From: Gymnopus androsaceus JB14
Lineage: Eukaryota; Basidiomycota; Agaricomycetes; Agaricales; Omphalotaceae
DNA length: 64,000 nt
Direction: 5' to 3'
Assembly: GCA_009733575.1 (NCBI GenBank)
Contig: ML769416.1
Span: 291,999-355,998, forward strand
A program made the position numbers and the translations under genes. Shown here piece by piece: positions 45,346 to 57,247 of this stretch. The notes beneath the pieces are model-generated. The model saw nothing but the letters and a program-made list of their open reading frames with translations. It searched no databases and was not told the DNA's origin. Each line of letters begins with the position of its first letter. Positions within the stretch are counted from its first letter, which is position 1.

Positions 45346-45796
45346 TTTTTTAGTTTTGTTTTAGGCTCCTTTGAAAGAAGCATAATAATCAATCTAATTG
45401 ATGTCAATTGAACAAAATGATGTTGAAAGATGTCAATTGCCTCCATTGATGTTGATGGTGTCAATTGCAAGTCAATTGCTCACCATGGTGTTTTCCTGGT
45501 GTCCGGCAATAGTGAGGGTCAACACTGTTTTACAACAGTGTCAACTACCAACATTATGGTAGGATACTAACATCTTGGGGGATAATCAATAGGCAGTGTT
45601 GGGTAATAGACATATGTTGGGGGGTTTCATGATGTCTTGTTGAGTACTGCCTGGTCGGATGTACTTAAATGATAGGCCTAAAAGCAACCTAAAAGTCAGA
45701 TTCCCTAGCCCCATTCCTTCTCAGAGTTGACTCTCATCTCATTTAGTTTGCTTGCTCTTCCTCCTTGACTCGCAGGTTGCTGTCATCGATTCAACA

Positions 45797-46697
45797 ATGA
45801 CTTTCCTTCCTCTTTTCAGATTGGTGACATTCAGTGAGTTAATTTCCCTTCCTGTTTGCTGGGCACACTGTTGACCACCGAATTACAGCTGCCACCCTCG
45901 TGTGCGCCATAATCGTCCTTGGCCTAGCCGCGCACCTAACCTCTTTGACTGAGGAGGCCCGAGGAGGCTACTTTGTGTTTGCGGCTATGGCAATTGCAGT
46001 TGCAGTTCTGACGATTATTACATTGCCCGTTATGTACGTTCATCGTCATGCATCCGATATGTTTCTTCCTTATGCTCATCTCTTTCAAGGATTGGCGTTG
46101 ATTCTGCCCGCCGTGGCGCCTTTACGTCCATGGTCCTTGTTGAGCTCATCTGGATTTTCATTCTATGGATTCTCTGGATCTCCGCTGCTGCCCTTGCCTC
46201 ACAGGAGGACGAATTCGTGTTTGGGGACGGTAACAGCTGCGACTTCGCGGATTGTGAGTATTCTATGAAATAAAACTGCAAGGCTTTTTGTTAATGTTTA
46301 TTTTGTATAGCTAATACAGCTACTGGGTGCCATGAATTCGCAGCCATCGAAGCATTTAGTTTCTTGGCTTGGATCTTATGTGAGTTAAATTCATTTCTGT
46401 TCTTGTGGTCGTCGTTGAATATTTTATCTTCCAGTAATGGGCTACAATATTACTCTGCTCGTCTACGCTATTATAGGTCACACTCGTGGAAGCCACACCT
46501 GGTTCTCTACTGTCGGCGACGGACTCTTGACTCGTCGTGATGATGCGCCTGCGTTTTCTGGTTCTCAGCCGAACCCAGTGTCTGACAAACAAACCCCAGT
46601 ATCGAGAGGAGGCGCATACAGCACCCCAGCACCATCGTCGATGCAGTATCCTCCCCAGCAACAACAATACGCCCAGCCCATGACGGCTCAGGTATAA
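45797..46697 (+). CDS. MARVEL-like four-helix membrane protein, copy 3
   Basis: Five exons fit exactly and give 225 aa: 45797-45833, 45889-46033, 46090-46253, 46311-46379, 46435-46697. The start is MTFLPLFRLVTF, differing from MAFLP in the other copies by one codon. Four hydrophobic helices and the two loop cysteines are kept. The tail has PAFSGSQPNPVSDKQ and one extra glutamine (QQQQYAQP). Its promoter differs from copies 1 and 2 because about 1.05 kb has been inserted some 150 bp before the start. All splice sites are intact, so this copy appears functional. Confidence 0.85.
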
Positions 46698-46739
46698 TTA
46701 AAGCAGCACAAAATTAGCGTGAAAGATTCGGACTAATCA

Positions 46740-47187
46740 TTGCTGCTACTGAACCCTTTCGCCCGCTAGCTCGTACCTCCATGGGCTCGAGATTTCATTA
46801 CATCGCTGTCCACTCTCCGTTGTATTGCATCTCGAGTTCCAATTGTATTTTATTCTGTTCTCCAATTTAATGACAATTATCCGGCTTTTCATGAACAACG
46901 AAGATGTAACTGTTGGACTACGCTGCTTGAACCCGATGATCCCTGAAAAACAACCTCCCGAGTGCCCCGAGGACCACCGGTCTGGCACAGCAGATTATTA
47001 TTGAATCCTTTTCTTTCCAAATCCTGTATATACTCGAATAGAGTTACAAGTTTGTTACAAGTACAGCAACAAATTACAAGTGGGTACTACAATAAACAGC
47101 TAAAGCTATATATCGATACATATACAGTCCCTTTCCAGTCCGCTACCATTCATACCGCATATCACGGACAATCGTATTTTAATTTAC
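46740..47187. other. Region between convergent MARVEL copy 3 and HAM1-like gene
   Basis: Shared 3' flanks, similar to 35290-35560 and 38510-39000 in the other units. No gene. Confidence 0.5.
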
Positions 47188-47310
47188 AGGTCAAACGCGG
47201 TACTCCTCCATCCCATTTCCACCTCATCTCCATTCGCTCTTGCTTCCCCCACCTCCGCTTTCCCTTGCTCAATTCCCTGTCCAACTTCTACCACTCCTTC
47301 CCTCACCCCT

Positions 47311-50300
47311 TCAACGACTTCTACAGCGTTTCGCACTACGTCCTTGTACATCTTCAACGCCTTGCTTCAATGTATCTTTGACCCCCTCCACTGCATCATC
47401 TACGGCAGTAAGAACAGCGGTTTGCGTTTCAGAGACCACCCTGTCAGCGACTTCGGCTGGAGAGTCGGTTGAAGGCAAAGCGGAGGATAAGAGATCGGCT
47501 CTGTCTGGTAGGAGTTGAGGCGCAAGTCCAATTGCTACTGTCGTCGTAGTCGCTGATGTGACTTCTTCTTCTCCTCCTCCGGATCCAACCCCGCCTGAAG
47601 ACCTATTATCATCTTCGACCGCTGCAGTCCGCTCAAGCTGTACCCCCTTCAATCCCACTTCTTTCACCGATGTATGCACTTCCACCTCAGGCTCCGCGTC
47701 CGCCTCCGCGTCCTCCTCATCCGATGACACTTCTCCCAGAGTCTCCACAAGTGAATCCCATACGTCGCCAAAGCCGACTTGAACTGCAACCCGACTTTGA
47801 TCATCAACAGCCTCCCCGCGGCGCTTAGCAAGCGCTTCCGCTTCCTTCTTTATCCCCATCGCTCTTTCCCTAGCCCTCAACCTCGCCGCTTTCACAGTCC
47901 TGACCAGCGTTCTACAGACAACTTCACTGGCGTGCTCAATACCTTGCCCAATAGCACTCTCCAGCTCTCGTCGTACCACGATCTGAGCTAGAGGAAGGAC
48001 TACAGGCCGAAGCAGGAATGCAAGCAAGACTTTCCGTGGCACGCTCGTTAATTTGCTGAGAAGAGTATGATTTGGAAGAGTCCGAAGGCGAGGAGTGATG
48101 TTGAGTGTGTGCGGAAGCGTGAAACGGGTATTCGATATTTTGAAGGGTTCCGAATCCAACTCGTTGGATTCCTCTTCTTTGAGATGGAGGAGACTATCGA
48201 TATCGGTAGAAGCATCTACTTCGATATCCATATCCAACTCGGCTCCGTCTGCTTTATTACTTGAAGTTGTAGCTGTAGACGACTTGATATCCTGGAATTC
48301 AAACTCCAAATCCAGTAACCCCTCATCTCCAACGCCCAACCAGGTTCCAAAGACGGAACTGAGGAGGTTATACCGTGCATAATAGCCGATATTTTCAAGC
48401 GTCAGGCGTTGAGTAATTTTGGACTTTGCCGACACTGTTGAGTAAGGCCCGGGCGTTGTGGCCGAGTCAAGAGTATTCGGGATAGGGAGGGAAGGTAAAG
48501 AAGATAAAACTCCTTCCACATGCAAATGCATCCTATTGGTCGTTTTAACAGCCGTTTTTACGGCCCCCTCGAGTCCTCTTCTCCCATCTTCAACAACAGC
48601 AAGTAAATGATCATCCTGATTATCCTGCAACCCATCCAAGCTATCTGATCCGTCAGAATCAGAATCAAATTCCAAAGAGTTGAGTGGAGCTTGTGAAGCT
48701 GATAGGTGCAGGCACGGAAGGTTCTACATCGAAATCCACCAGCATCGGGCGTCCATTTCTTTGGCTGGGATGGTCTACGTGGTGACCTTCTTCCCCGGGG
48801 ACGTCGACGTCGACTAAAAGTGGCTCTGCGTCGACTGTTACCGCTGGTGCGAAAGCAGGAGGAACGGAAGAGTAAAACTCGACTCGCGTTTCGCTCCACT
48901 GCGTTATCGCGATGGACGAAGGAGTGAGTAGGCTCGCCATATCCGTCTGCGCCCATGCCCCTTCCCCTTCCCTTCCTCGTTCGGGCCGGGTGATATACGT
49001 GGCATATCCCGCTTCTGCATCAACATATGGATCCGTATTACAGCAACAGCACCACGAAAAACACGACATGGCCACCGTATTTGCATTTGCTTCCTGTCCA
49101 AACTGGACCTCCTTGTCGTCAAGAACACGAATACGCATAAGTCGAGGATCAAGGACGCCTTCCAACCACCTCGAGTCTGAACCTGAATCTGTTGAATGTG
49201 AACTAGATTCGGAGGTGTTGGAAACCAATTCTACGCGAGGAAGTGGGAGAGGAAAACACCATTCCTTCCTAGTCGTTACCTCTTCTGCTTCTGCGCTCGA
49301 GCCGTAGTCCACTGTGGTTTGGGGAATAGCATTCTTGCCGAAAAGGGATTCTATGAAACCGCCGACAAGTTTGGGTATGATGAACCCTACTATATCGTTA
49401 AGCATCGTCGTCAACGCCGAGACGCCAGGGCTAGAGCTTGAATTAAACATCGATGGACCGGATGTACTACGTTGTTGACGTTTATCCAAGTTGCCATCTT
49501 CGTCCGAAGAAGGGCTAATGTATCTCTGGATATCTTGTGCTAAAACGTTGAGACTACGAAGGAGCCTGCGGGAGGTGCGATCTGCACAGAAAGAAGAGAG
49601 GAATGCGCTAAATTCGTTTTGGAAGTGGACAAGTTTGGGAGTCGGAGTCGAAGTTGGTTGTGACTCGTTTGAGCTCGCATCCGATGCAGGGTCAGTGAGA
49701 TTAGGAGTAGCGATGGAGGATACAGAAGGCGCCTCTGCCTCCTTTCGCACCCTGCGCACTTTCTCAACCAATACCCCGACATCTTCATGGAAAGAGTCGG
49801 AGATGATATATTCCACCTGCTCAGACTCGGACTTGGGCTCGAATCCAGTCCCCAACGATGAACTGGCGATTCCATTGAAGGAAGCAACGAGGTCTGATAA
49901 GAGCTGTGATTCATCAAAGTTATTCTCTTCTTCTTCATCCTCTAAATCCTCGACCAGATTAGTCTGTTTGCCTTTGCCAAGCGAGTCAGATGAAGATGAA
50001 CGCGACAAGGAACTGGGAGGGTGAGATACACGAGCAGGTAAAGGCAAAGTGACGACGTCTTCAAAAGCATGCAAAAGAGGATCCAACGACCTTTCACCCG
50101 CCAAACGTTCCACCAGATCTTTAGAATCTCGAAGGAGGGCTTTTAGATGCTTCCACTGAGGTGTATCGGGAATATCAAACCCTAACCCGGATTCCGAGTC
50201 TGAACTAGACAGAGAGCGTATATTTCGGTAGTGATTGATCCATTTCCGCGAAAGCGAAAACAATGTGCGTAATGCGGAGATTTGGGCTGGATTCTGGTGA

Positions 50301-51467
50301 ATTTGGAGCAGGATCTATAAGGTAGTATCGTTAGCATGTTACTTCTGTCCAAGAATAAACATACCTTCTGAACAGAATCAACAATCGCGTCTTTCCACTC
50401 CTCTGCTTGATTCGCTTCAGCCTCAGCTCGGTCTACATCCAGTTCTCGCTGTTTACGCGTCGTATGTGGTTCTTGAGCATCACGTTGCTCACGCGCATGC
50501 TCGTGACGCGTAGACTGCACTTGCCGAACTTCACCCAGTGTATGCTCAGCTACATCTTCCGCCCGCGTCTTCAAACCTCGCAGCTCATCTACCACCTCTT
50601 CCCTTGCTTCAGGAACACTAGTGGATGAAAAATCGAGGTTGAGCGCAACGTGCTCGGCATCTTTAGCCACGTCTTCGATACCTGCAGCACCCAGGTCTAA
50701 ACCCTCTGCAGCATCATGTACTTGGTCGGCGACGTGTACCGCATTATCAGCTAGATTCTGAGCTGTGTCTGCAGCGTTTTCCACCTTTACAGCGATATCT
50801 TCGACTTTTCGTACACCCTTGACGAGGGAGGAGAGAAAATACTGGCGCGTCAGGAGCAAGAGATTGCTAAGAAGGATGCGGAAGGAGGTTGAAGTGATGA
50901 AGAGAGAGATGAGGACACGTATTGAAGAGAAGAATAGCGGAATGTCTGTTTCAAGTTCAGAGCTGATTTGTAGGACGGGGTCTAATTCGGCTGGTGGTTC
51001 GAGGATTATCAATTCCTCTGGAGGAGATACAGCGAGGATCCGGGCATGATTCAGGATATTCTGAATTTTATCGTCATCTAGAAGAACGGGTTAACGAATG
51101 ATGAGAGGTAGTAGAATCCGATACTAACAGTTCTTCTCCAATCCAAAAACCATTGCCAGCCCCAAAACCTTTCTTAGGTCTCGTAAAACTCTATGACCTG
51201 CAGGACTCAACTCAGCTTTTCCGACTCGCGTCCCATTCTCAAGTAACAAGTTCGTTTTCAATGCGGCCTTGACAAGTCTATTAAACTGTTCCTGCGAAGG
51301 AAGTTTGCCGTTTTTTAACGCAGCGAAGATGTGGACGAGGGTTTTGGAAACATGTTTGAGATCGGTCTGATTTGGTTCAGGATTTTTCGAGTTGATTAGA
51401 GGCTCGTTTTCTTCTATATCAAGTTGGGATGAGCGGCGACGACGACGAAGGCATGAGGCGCATCATG
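47311..51467 (-). CDS. HAM1-like lipid-binding-type protein, long copy
   Basis: Exons (minus): about 51467-51129, 51077-50365, 50314-about 48780, about 48700-47311. Residues near the start (CASCLRRRRRSSQ, then NEPLINS, FAALKNGKLPSQEQFNRLVK, ELSPAGHRVLRDLRK) match the HAM1 N-terminal domain of fungi. Next come ARILAVSPPEEL and a long amphipathic helical region (AVKVENAADTAQNLADNAVH), a disordered acidic middle, and the C-terminal part with LTLENIGYYARYNLLSSVFG and RRELESAIGQGIEHASEVVC. Members of this family resemble SMP/BPI-type lipid binders and affect hyphal development in Neurospora. Oddities: no in-frame ATG ahead of CASCLRRRRR, an unresolved junction near 48700-48780, and a C-terminal frame change. 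The gene may be decaying. Confidence 0.65.
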
Positions 51468-51654
51468 AGGAAGTGAAGAAGTGACACCTGGTACAGTTCA
51501 GTAGAGCGCAAACGCTGGACGGACTCGATCAAGGGTCCGAACAACACTGGAGCGCTTCGCTCAGTCGCTGTGCATCAGGGCCCCGGAATCTCCTATGGAA
51601 CCTAGCAGGCCTTTGAAGAGAGGAAGGGCATGCTTAACTTGCAGGTACGTCTTA

Positions 51655-52401
51655 AGGTAGAGAGCAGCCAAGCTCGTGCAAGATCACGTGCATTGAGTGT
51701 GACCATCCAAATATAGTGAAATTCCAATGAAAATCTTGTAACAATTCATCCACGACACATGTAGCTAATTCATCCCATTCATGGATGCAAATAAGGCTAA
51801 GCATCACTTGTGCAACAAAAGTTTGGTCAAAATATCAAATTTGGCAGCGGAGTTACAGTTTTTCCCTTGTTTCAGTCATATTCTATACATTCCATGCCTC
51901 CTATGAAGAAGTCTCTCCGAAATTGAGCCGATAACTTCAAGGGTAGTGTAAAGAATGATTTGAGGTGATACTTATGTTGGTCTGTTAGTTTTTGTAACTG
52001 AGCGCATAAGTTTAGAGAGGCCTATGGAAAAGGACTTAATGGAGCTCAAGCAGCATGGGCTTCAAAGAAGCACAAGGGCCACCGGATCTTACCTGACAGT
52101 CTCATGGATGATATGGCACATGAATTCAAGTCATGAATATGTTATATGATGCTCTATTCCCTTCACATTAGTAGTTTTTACAGTAATTCAATATCTCCTC
52201 TACCAATTCTTAACCAAAATCTTCGGTGACTTGGATCCTTACATTTCATTGCATTTAGAATTGTTGAATGGAAAGAATAAGGGGGGAAGGATGTTGTTCA
52301 TTTTTTATTGAATTTTGAAGAGAATTTACCTATCTATGGACGTGTGACCATCACGGTGACCTCAGCACGTGATCTTGCACGAGCTTGGCTGCTCTCTACC
52401 T
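51655..52401. mobile_element. 747-bp MITE, TA target
   Basis: Both ends start AGGTAGAGAGCAGCCAAGCT in inverted orientation and stay identical for about 37 bp (to CACGTGC). TA flanks both sides (51653-51654, 52402-52403). The first 17 bases align with the other TA-target element (AGATAGAGGACAGGCAA at 43524), and both arms contain CACGTG, so the two are probably one family. It separates the HAM1-like gene from the TPR gene. No coding sequence. Confidence 0.85.
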
Positions 52402-52626
52402 TAGCAATTATTCCTCTACGTGTAATTACTGCAGGCTTCGCTGCGATGGAGCGCTTCCTTGTGACTCATGTCGGATTCCGTCCTCCGGTTCGGAGCAAGC
52501 CTTGCTCCGGCCCGCAATGATTTGATCCAAATAAACCGAAACAAAAAAGATGTACAAACACGATCAGCCAATCAGGAACGGGCTTGGAACGAACCTATTC
52601 AGATTCCCAATTCTTCAGTAGCTTTC

Positions 52627-53915
52627 ATGGGGTACAATACCATGGGGTACAGCAGTCCGACATCGTCTACCTCCTATTCTCTTCCCCCTCCACCACCGCG
52701 TCAGCAATCGTACTATGATCAACAGTATTCACTTCCACTGATATACTCGACGCTACTGCCTCCGACAAACTCTTATTCCTATACGGCGCAGCCTACTATG
52801 AGCCACCATTATTCATATGATCTATGGGCAAATCCTCCGTCTCACCCCTCGGTGCAAAGCCTTCGATCGGGATATTGGAATGGATCGGCAGGCAACGTCA
52901 AATTCAAAGCGGGCAACTTCGCTGGTGCAATCGAGGATTACGAAGAGGCTATTGAACGCGACCCAACGGACGCACGAGGGTACAGCAACCGTGCTGCCGC
53001 GTACGGTAAACTTGCTGCTTTCATAGAGGCGTTGAAGGATTTAAACAAAGCTATCGAAGTTGATCCCTCGTTCGGTATGTCATTTGCCTTCTACAGAGTT
53101 CTATACTCTTATCATTGGTTTTAGTCAAGGCATATCTCCAAAAGGCCGTTGTCCTCATTTCGATGCACGAGCACACCAAAGCGCTCGAGGCCGTTCAGGA
53201 AGCCGAACTTCATGACAGGGGCAACAAAAACGCTGCTGAGATCGAACAACTCAAGTCTAAGATCAAAATAGCTTTATGGGAGGCCAGGATCATGGAGTTG
53301 GCGAACCCTGGTATCATCAGGACAAAAACACCCAACAGCTTTATTCCAGAAGAGCACGTGTATATGCATGCTATTGTGCCTGACGAGTCGGAAAAGGACA
53401 TAGTAGACGATGATTTCGAGGATGAATCTTCGGAAAGTGAACCTTGCCCTCAGGTACATTCACTTCTCATTTCCTTCTTCTATAGTGCCGAATGCTTTAC
53501 ACAGCCTTTGCCTTTACCTCCCATCTCTAATGAACTCGGTGCCGGGGCCTTCTTCAGTGAGAGTCAAAATTTCACTATCAACGGTGGTGAATATCAGGCA
53601 GTCAATGGAAACAATCATACAACTATTAACAACAATCCGACTTATAACGTCTACAACATATATACTGGAAATGACAGTTATACTGGAAATGACAGTCCTC
53701 CTCCCGTTCCTTCAAATCATTCAAATCTTCCTGCAGCCCCTTGCAGCCCGGCTTTCTCTACCAAAAGGTCCCCTCGTCGTCCTCGGAGTCGCTGGAGCAT
53801 CACTACATTCACGCATATGGTTTATCATCACTACCTTCCTGCAGTGATGTATTATCCTATGCTGTGGACTGGATGCTATGTTCCCATATTTGTTCCAACT
53901 TGTCCTTGGCTGTAA
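52627..53915 (+). CDS. Sti1-like TPR protein with a 'FTINGG' tail
   Basis: Exons: 52627-53074, 53125-about 53453 and, after a probable 51-nt in-frame intron (53454-53504), to 53915. A Tyr/Pro/Ser-rich leader (TSYSLPPPPPRQQSYYDQ) precedes three TPR repeats: GNVKFKAGNFAGAIEDYEEA, ARGYSNRAAAYGKLAAFIEA, then VKAYLQKAVVLISMHEHTKA. They match the TPR2B block of the Hsp70/Hsp90 co-chaperone Sti1/Hop. The C-terminal part carries FFSESQNFTINGGEYQAVNG, a motif that in Agaricomycetes heads NACHT/NLR-like and short effector-like proteins, then Asn-rich sequence. An upstream in-frame ATG at 52468 adds 53 residues with no conserved feature, so 52627 is preferred. Confidence 0.7.
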
Positions 53916-54343
53916 GTGCTCTCGGACGTATGGGACGTGATATCTATGTCAGAGGAAAGAGGACCTCTGAAGAGAGGTGGTTATGGCTCTCGATCTCCTC
54001 TCCGACATTCCGGCTTCAGCTTGGATAGCATTCCTTCCTTCCATCCCTTGTCATTGAATCACATACAACCTACATCCCCTCCATTGCGCATATCGTATTC
54101 TTATACATATTTATATTTTCTGTCTTCCATCCGTCCTTACGTTTGGTCACTGGACTAACCAAGGTCTGCGTGTCCAATCATTGTCAATCCTACAAGATTT
54201 CTCATTCCTTCGATTTTCATGGGTATGGACTAGCATCCTAACCAACTTCGTATTCTTAAAGTTTGCTTTCCTTTTTTTCCCGCATGACATACGGTTCCCT
54301 TTGTTGTCATGATCGGTATGAACCATGTTCACCATATGCATAT
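53916..54343. other. Intergenic
   Basis: 3' flank of the TPR gene. No gene supported. Confidence 0.4.
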
Positions 54344-54538
54344 CGTTTTCCCCATTTCCTCCAATTCTGGCTTCCGCGTGGGTACGGTTTTCTTCGTCGT
54401 CACAACACGATCGGTATACGCCCGTAGTAGTATGGCTATCGTTCTCCCATTTCCTCCAATTCTGGCTTCCGCGTGGGCTACGGTTTTCTTCGTCGTCACA
54501 ACACGATCGGTATACTCCTGTAGTAGTATGGTAGATCT
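54344..54538. repeat. Two tandem ~97-bp copies
   Basis: CCATTTCCTCCAATTCTGGC followed by TTCGTCGTCACAACACGATC occurs at about 54354 and again 97 bp later, with two or three differences. No coding role seen. Confidence 0.85.
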
Positions 54539-54708
54539 TCCTACTACGAGGATTGAAATAAAGAAAATATATATATTATTAAAACTTCTACCGCGTTCAA
54601 TGGATACGGTACAGCAAACAAGCGAGAGCTAATCAGCGAACTTCACATCGCTCGAAAACAATAGCTTATTCTTGTAATCTCGTGTTACTGTTTTAAGTCT
54701 GTACGTAC

Positions 54709-54830
54709 AAGAGGGAGGTTGCAATAATGCGGAACGATACAATTCAAAGAGCGTTGTCATTTTTCTGAGTAGCAAGGTCGAGCATTCACCGTTATAGCCA
54801 GCGAGATGGACGACAAAGAAAGGGCTGGAA
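54709..54830. repeat. Second copy of the 118-bp block at 40098
   Basis: Same sequence as 40098-40215, followed here by a (GGAA)n microsatellite (54828-54847) instead of the unit 2 sequence. Confidence 0.9.
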
Positions 54831-54847
54831 GGAAGGAAGGAAGGAAG

Positions 54848-55937
54848 ATTTTATTACACGGCACGGTCCAAGATCTGAACGCCGGAGGGTCCAAGACGTA
54901 TCCCGATGCGGCACTAGCATCATCGGTCTTGGGACATTCACTCGAGAACAGACGACGAGCTCACAGCTGACGAAGTCGCTGCTGTAGATCGCTGTCCCCT
55001 GAGAATGCCGTTACTATATCTACTGTACAGGCATATTTATTTCTATCTAATTTCAGTTAGGATTTTGAGCATGTCCAACTTCAAGAGCAGGGCCGTAACC
55101 AGGTCTCCAAGCTCACTGGCCAATGTCTGGCAACTAGAATACATGTAGCATGAAGAGCAGGTGTTGAAGTGCTTATATTCAAGCTCATCATTGAATCACC
55201 AGCAGAGCGTACATAGTAAACAGTTTCAGCCTGAGCTTCAGCAGTAGATATACATATTACTCGTGGATTTAACCACCGTGCCAAGTTTCGGAGGGCCCGG
55301 GTAGATCGGTTCTGCAGAACCGGCGGGCAAAAACCCGGACCGAAAGCACCGAAGAAGAAGAAAAGAGAAAGTCGAGCTCGTCGTCGAAAACGATGCTGGC
55401 CATGCAAATCAAAATTAATTGCCACCAGATCCAAGCATTGAGCAAAAACTTCTATCAGGATATGATACACCCAATCCTGGAAGGTTTGTACAGGAACAAT
55501 CGGCTGGATTGACCAATGAGATTTGGATGGAGTTCCAAATTCAATGTCCCGAGCTCGAGTTTTAGTTCAGGTTCCCATTCCCATTGGGTTCCAACCAACA
55601 GCAGGGCACTATGCTGCAATACTATTCTCTATTTGCTCTGGAAAGAATTCAGATTCAATCCTATGCACGACGAGCTAGCCAGTGAGTTTTAGCGCCCGTT
55701 AGATGATGGTGGTTAAAGGAATCCGGGTTGTAAATTAGGTCTTTGAATGCCCACAAGATTTGAGATCGATAGTAAACTAAAGTGATGGGGAAGAATAAAG
55801 GGAAGTTAAACTTCAACAAGTCTTTGCGTTGATTCTTATAGTGCTGGCAGGAGAGATCCAAGAGAATGACAGCTGGCACAAATGCTCGGTGATCCCATAG
55901 CAGCTCATAGCAGGCCATTATCCAGGTTTTGCTGATG
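54848..55937. other. Intergenic, no gene supported
   Basis: Frames at 55081-55470 and 55661-55918 (minus) lack domains. At 55890-55937 there is a diverged half of the 44684 palindromic MITE (CCAGGTTTTGCTGATG). Confidence 0.4.
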
Positions 55938-56360
55938 TAATTACTAAGACATACTCTCTTTCATACCATGACGATCTTACTTTAAAACAGATTTTAATAC
56001 TTCATTGATTCCTCATTGGCATACACTCTATGTCTACAGAATCATCTAATGGTCATGGTGGGAGGCACAAGGGTTCTGGGGGCAAGAAGAAAGCTGAACA
56101 GCTTTTGCAACACCACAAGAAATCATTGGAATGGCAGACTTCAAGAGCAACAATGTCTTTTGGTGCCAATGTTGAGAAGGTAAAGACCAATTAAATGCTC
56201 TGAGTGATTCAGATCGGGTGGCCTATGTACTTACTATACCAGTGGTCAGGTCAATCAAACTGTAGACAGTAAGCCAGAAAATTAAAATTACATTTACATT
56301 TACATTTACAAACCAAAAATAGGTCTTTGAGGACTAGATCTAATATTGTTCAATCCAATG
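55938..56360 (+). mobile_element. Internally deleted copy of the 40.5-kb transposon remnant
   Basis: TAATTACTAAGACATACTCT at 55938 starts a stretch nearly identical to 40491-40743, including MSTESSNGHGGRHKGSGGKK and SFGANVEK. It then jumps at AAAGACCAATTAAA to sequence matching 41600-41770 (GACTAGATCTAA(T/C)AT(T/C)GTTCA). About 860 bp of the longer copy is missing. The 3' part with the zinc motif and the hAT MITE is absent. Confidence 0.85.
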
Positions 56361-57247
56361 GACCATACTTACAACTATTTAGTTTTTCCATTTTCCGTCT
56401 TTGTCTCTAGGTATTTAATACAGCTGTTGCTCTCATCTTGTTCACACTCTGAGGGTTTTTCTGTTTTCCATCTTTGTCTCTAGACTCAATGTCCAACAGG
56501 TTATGGGCTACCTTTAAACAAGAGTTTTTTTAGATACAATTTTGGTGACCAAAAATGGTTTTAAATCACCATACAGCTCACTTTAAATTTTTTTCAATTG
56601 AACCAGGCTCAAGGATTCCTTTTTAATGCGCAACAATGACCTCCACTCCTCTTGGTTACGGTCATGATTGAAACAATCCACATTGATTAATCCAAAATGG
56701 TTCCGATGTGTATAACACGCCAATTTCTGTGCCACATAATCCTGCCATGACTCCTTGACAACCCCACATATCTCCAATGTCCAATTTTCCAGTTCAACAG
56801 ATGGGTGACGGTCCTGGTCCTGCGGCCTACATACAGAATCATAATCCCCAATCTTTGATACATACATTACCTTCCTTTCCACAATCCATATTGAATACTT
56901 TCCAGAATGTTGTACCACATGTTTGCCATTTCTTTCAACAATGATACAGTTAACAAAATTTAAATTCTCCTACTCCTCTTCCTACTTCAGCTCCCAACCC
57001 CATACTTACATCCATTCTTCAACCCCTAGTTCCCACTGTTCCTGTTTGTGTACCTACTGTTACTGCACCAACAAATCAAACCTCCTGTCCTTTGCCTTAT
57101 TCTGCATCTGAACCTTTACGTCCTCCAACAGTTACCAAGTGATTGCGCTCCCAATGTTCTTTGGCTTCAATGCACGTTTCTGTACACTCACCGCCACTAG
57201 TTTCTGCTTTTGATTTTTCTTCTAATATTTCTTGCTCCTCATGACCA
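56361..57247. other. Unassigned, likely transposon debris
   Basis: A minus frame at 56583-56918 (MVQHSGKYSIWIVERKVMYV) looks coding by composition but has no domain I recognise. A thymidine- and proline-coding plus frame follows. It may be the 5' part of the Copia remnant. Confidence 0.35.

Larger units (their letters stand above)
44594..45639. mobile_element. ~1.05-kb composite insertion
   Basis: Unit 1 runs straight from CTCAGCCACC to TTGTTCAAG at 34224-34243, whereas unit 3 has 1.05 kb between CTCAGCCATC and TCTTGTTGAG. The ends are weak inverted repeats (CATCACAAAACCC on the left; CATCATGAAACCC for the reverse complement of the right). The body contains a long palindrome, a tRNA-like promoter pair and many diverged CAACATT/AATGTTG motifs. 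Nature of the carrier element unclear. Confidence 0.65.
43507..54830. repeat. Segmental duplication unit 3 (longest)
   Basis: It contains, in order, the shared promoter-side block (44499-44590 and 45640-45796), MARVEL copy 3, the long HAM1-like gene, the TPR gene and the 118-bp block. Three mobile insertions (43524-44497, about 44594-45639, 51655-52401) enlarge it compared with units 1 and 2. Confidence 0.8.

Noticed and set aside
48904..49307. Overlapping frames on both strands within the HAM1-like gene
   Set aside because: Shadows of the acidic, Ser-rich coding exon.
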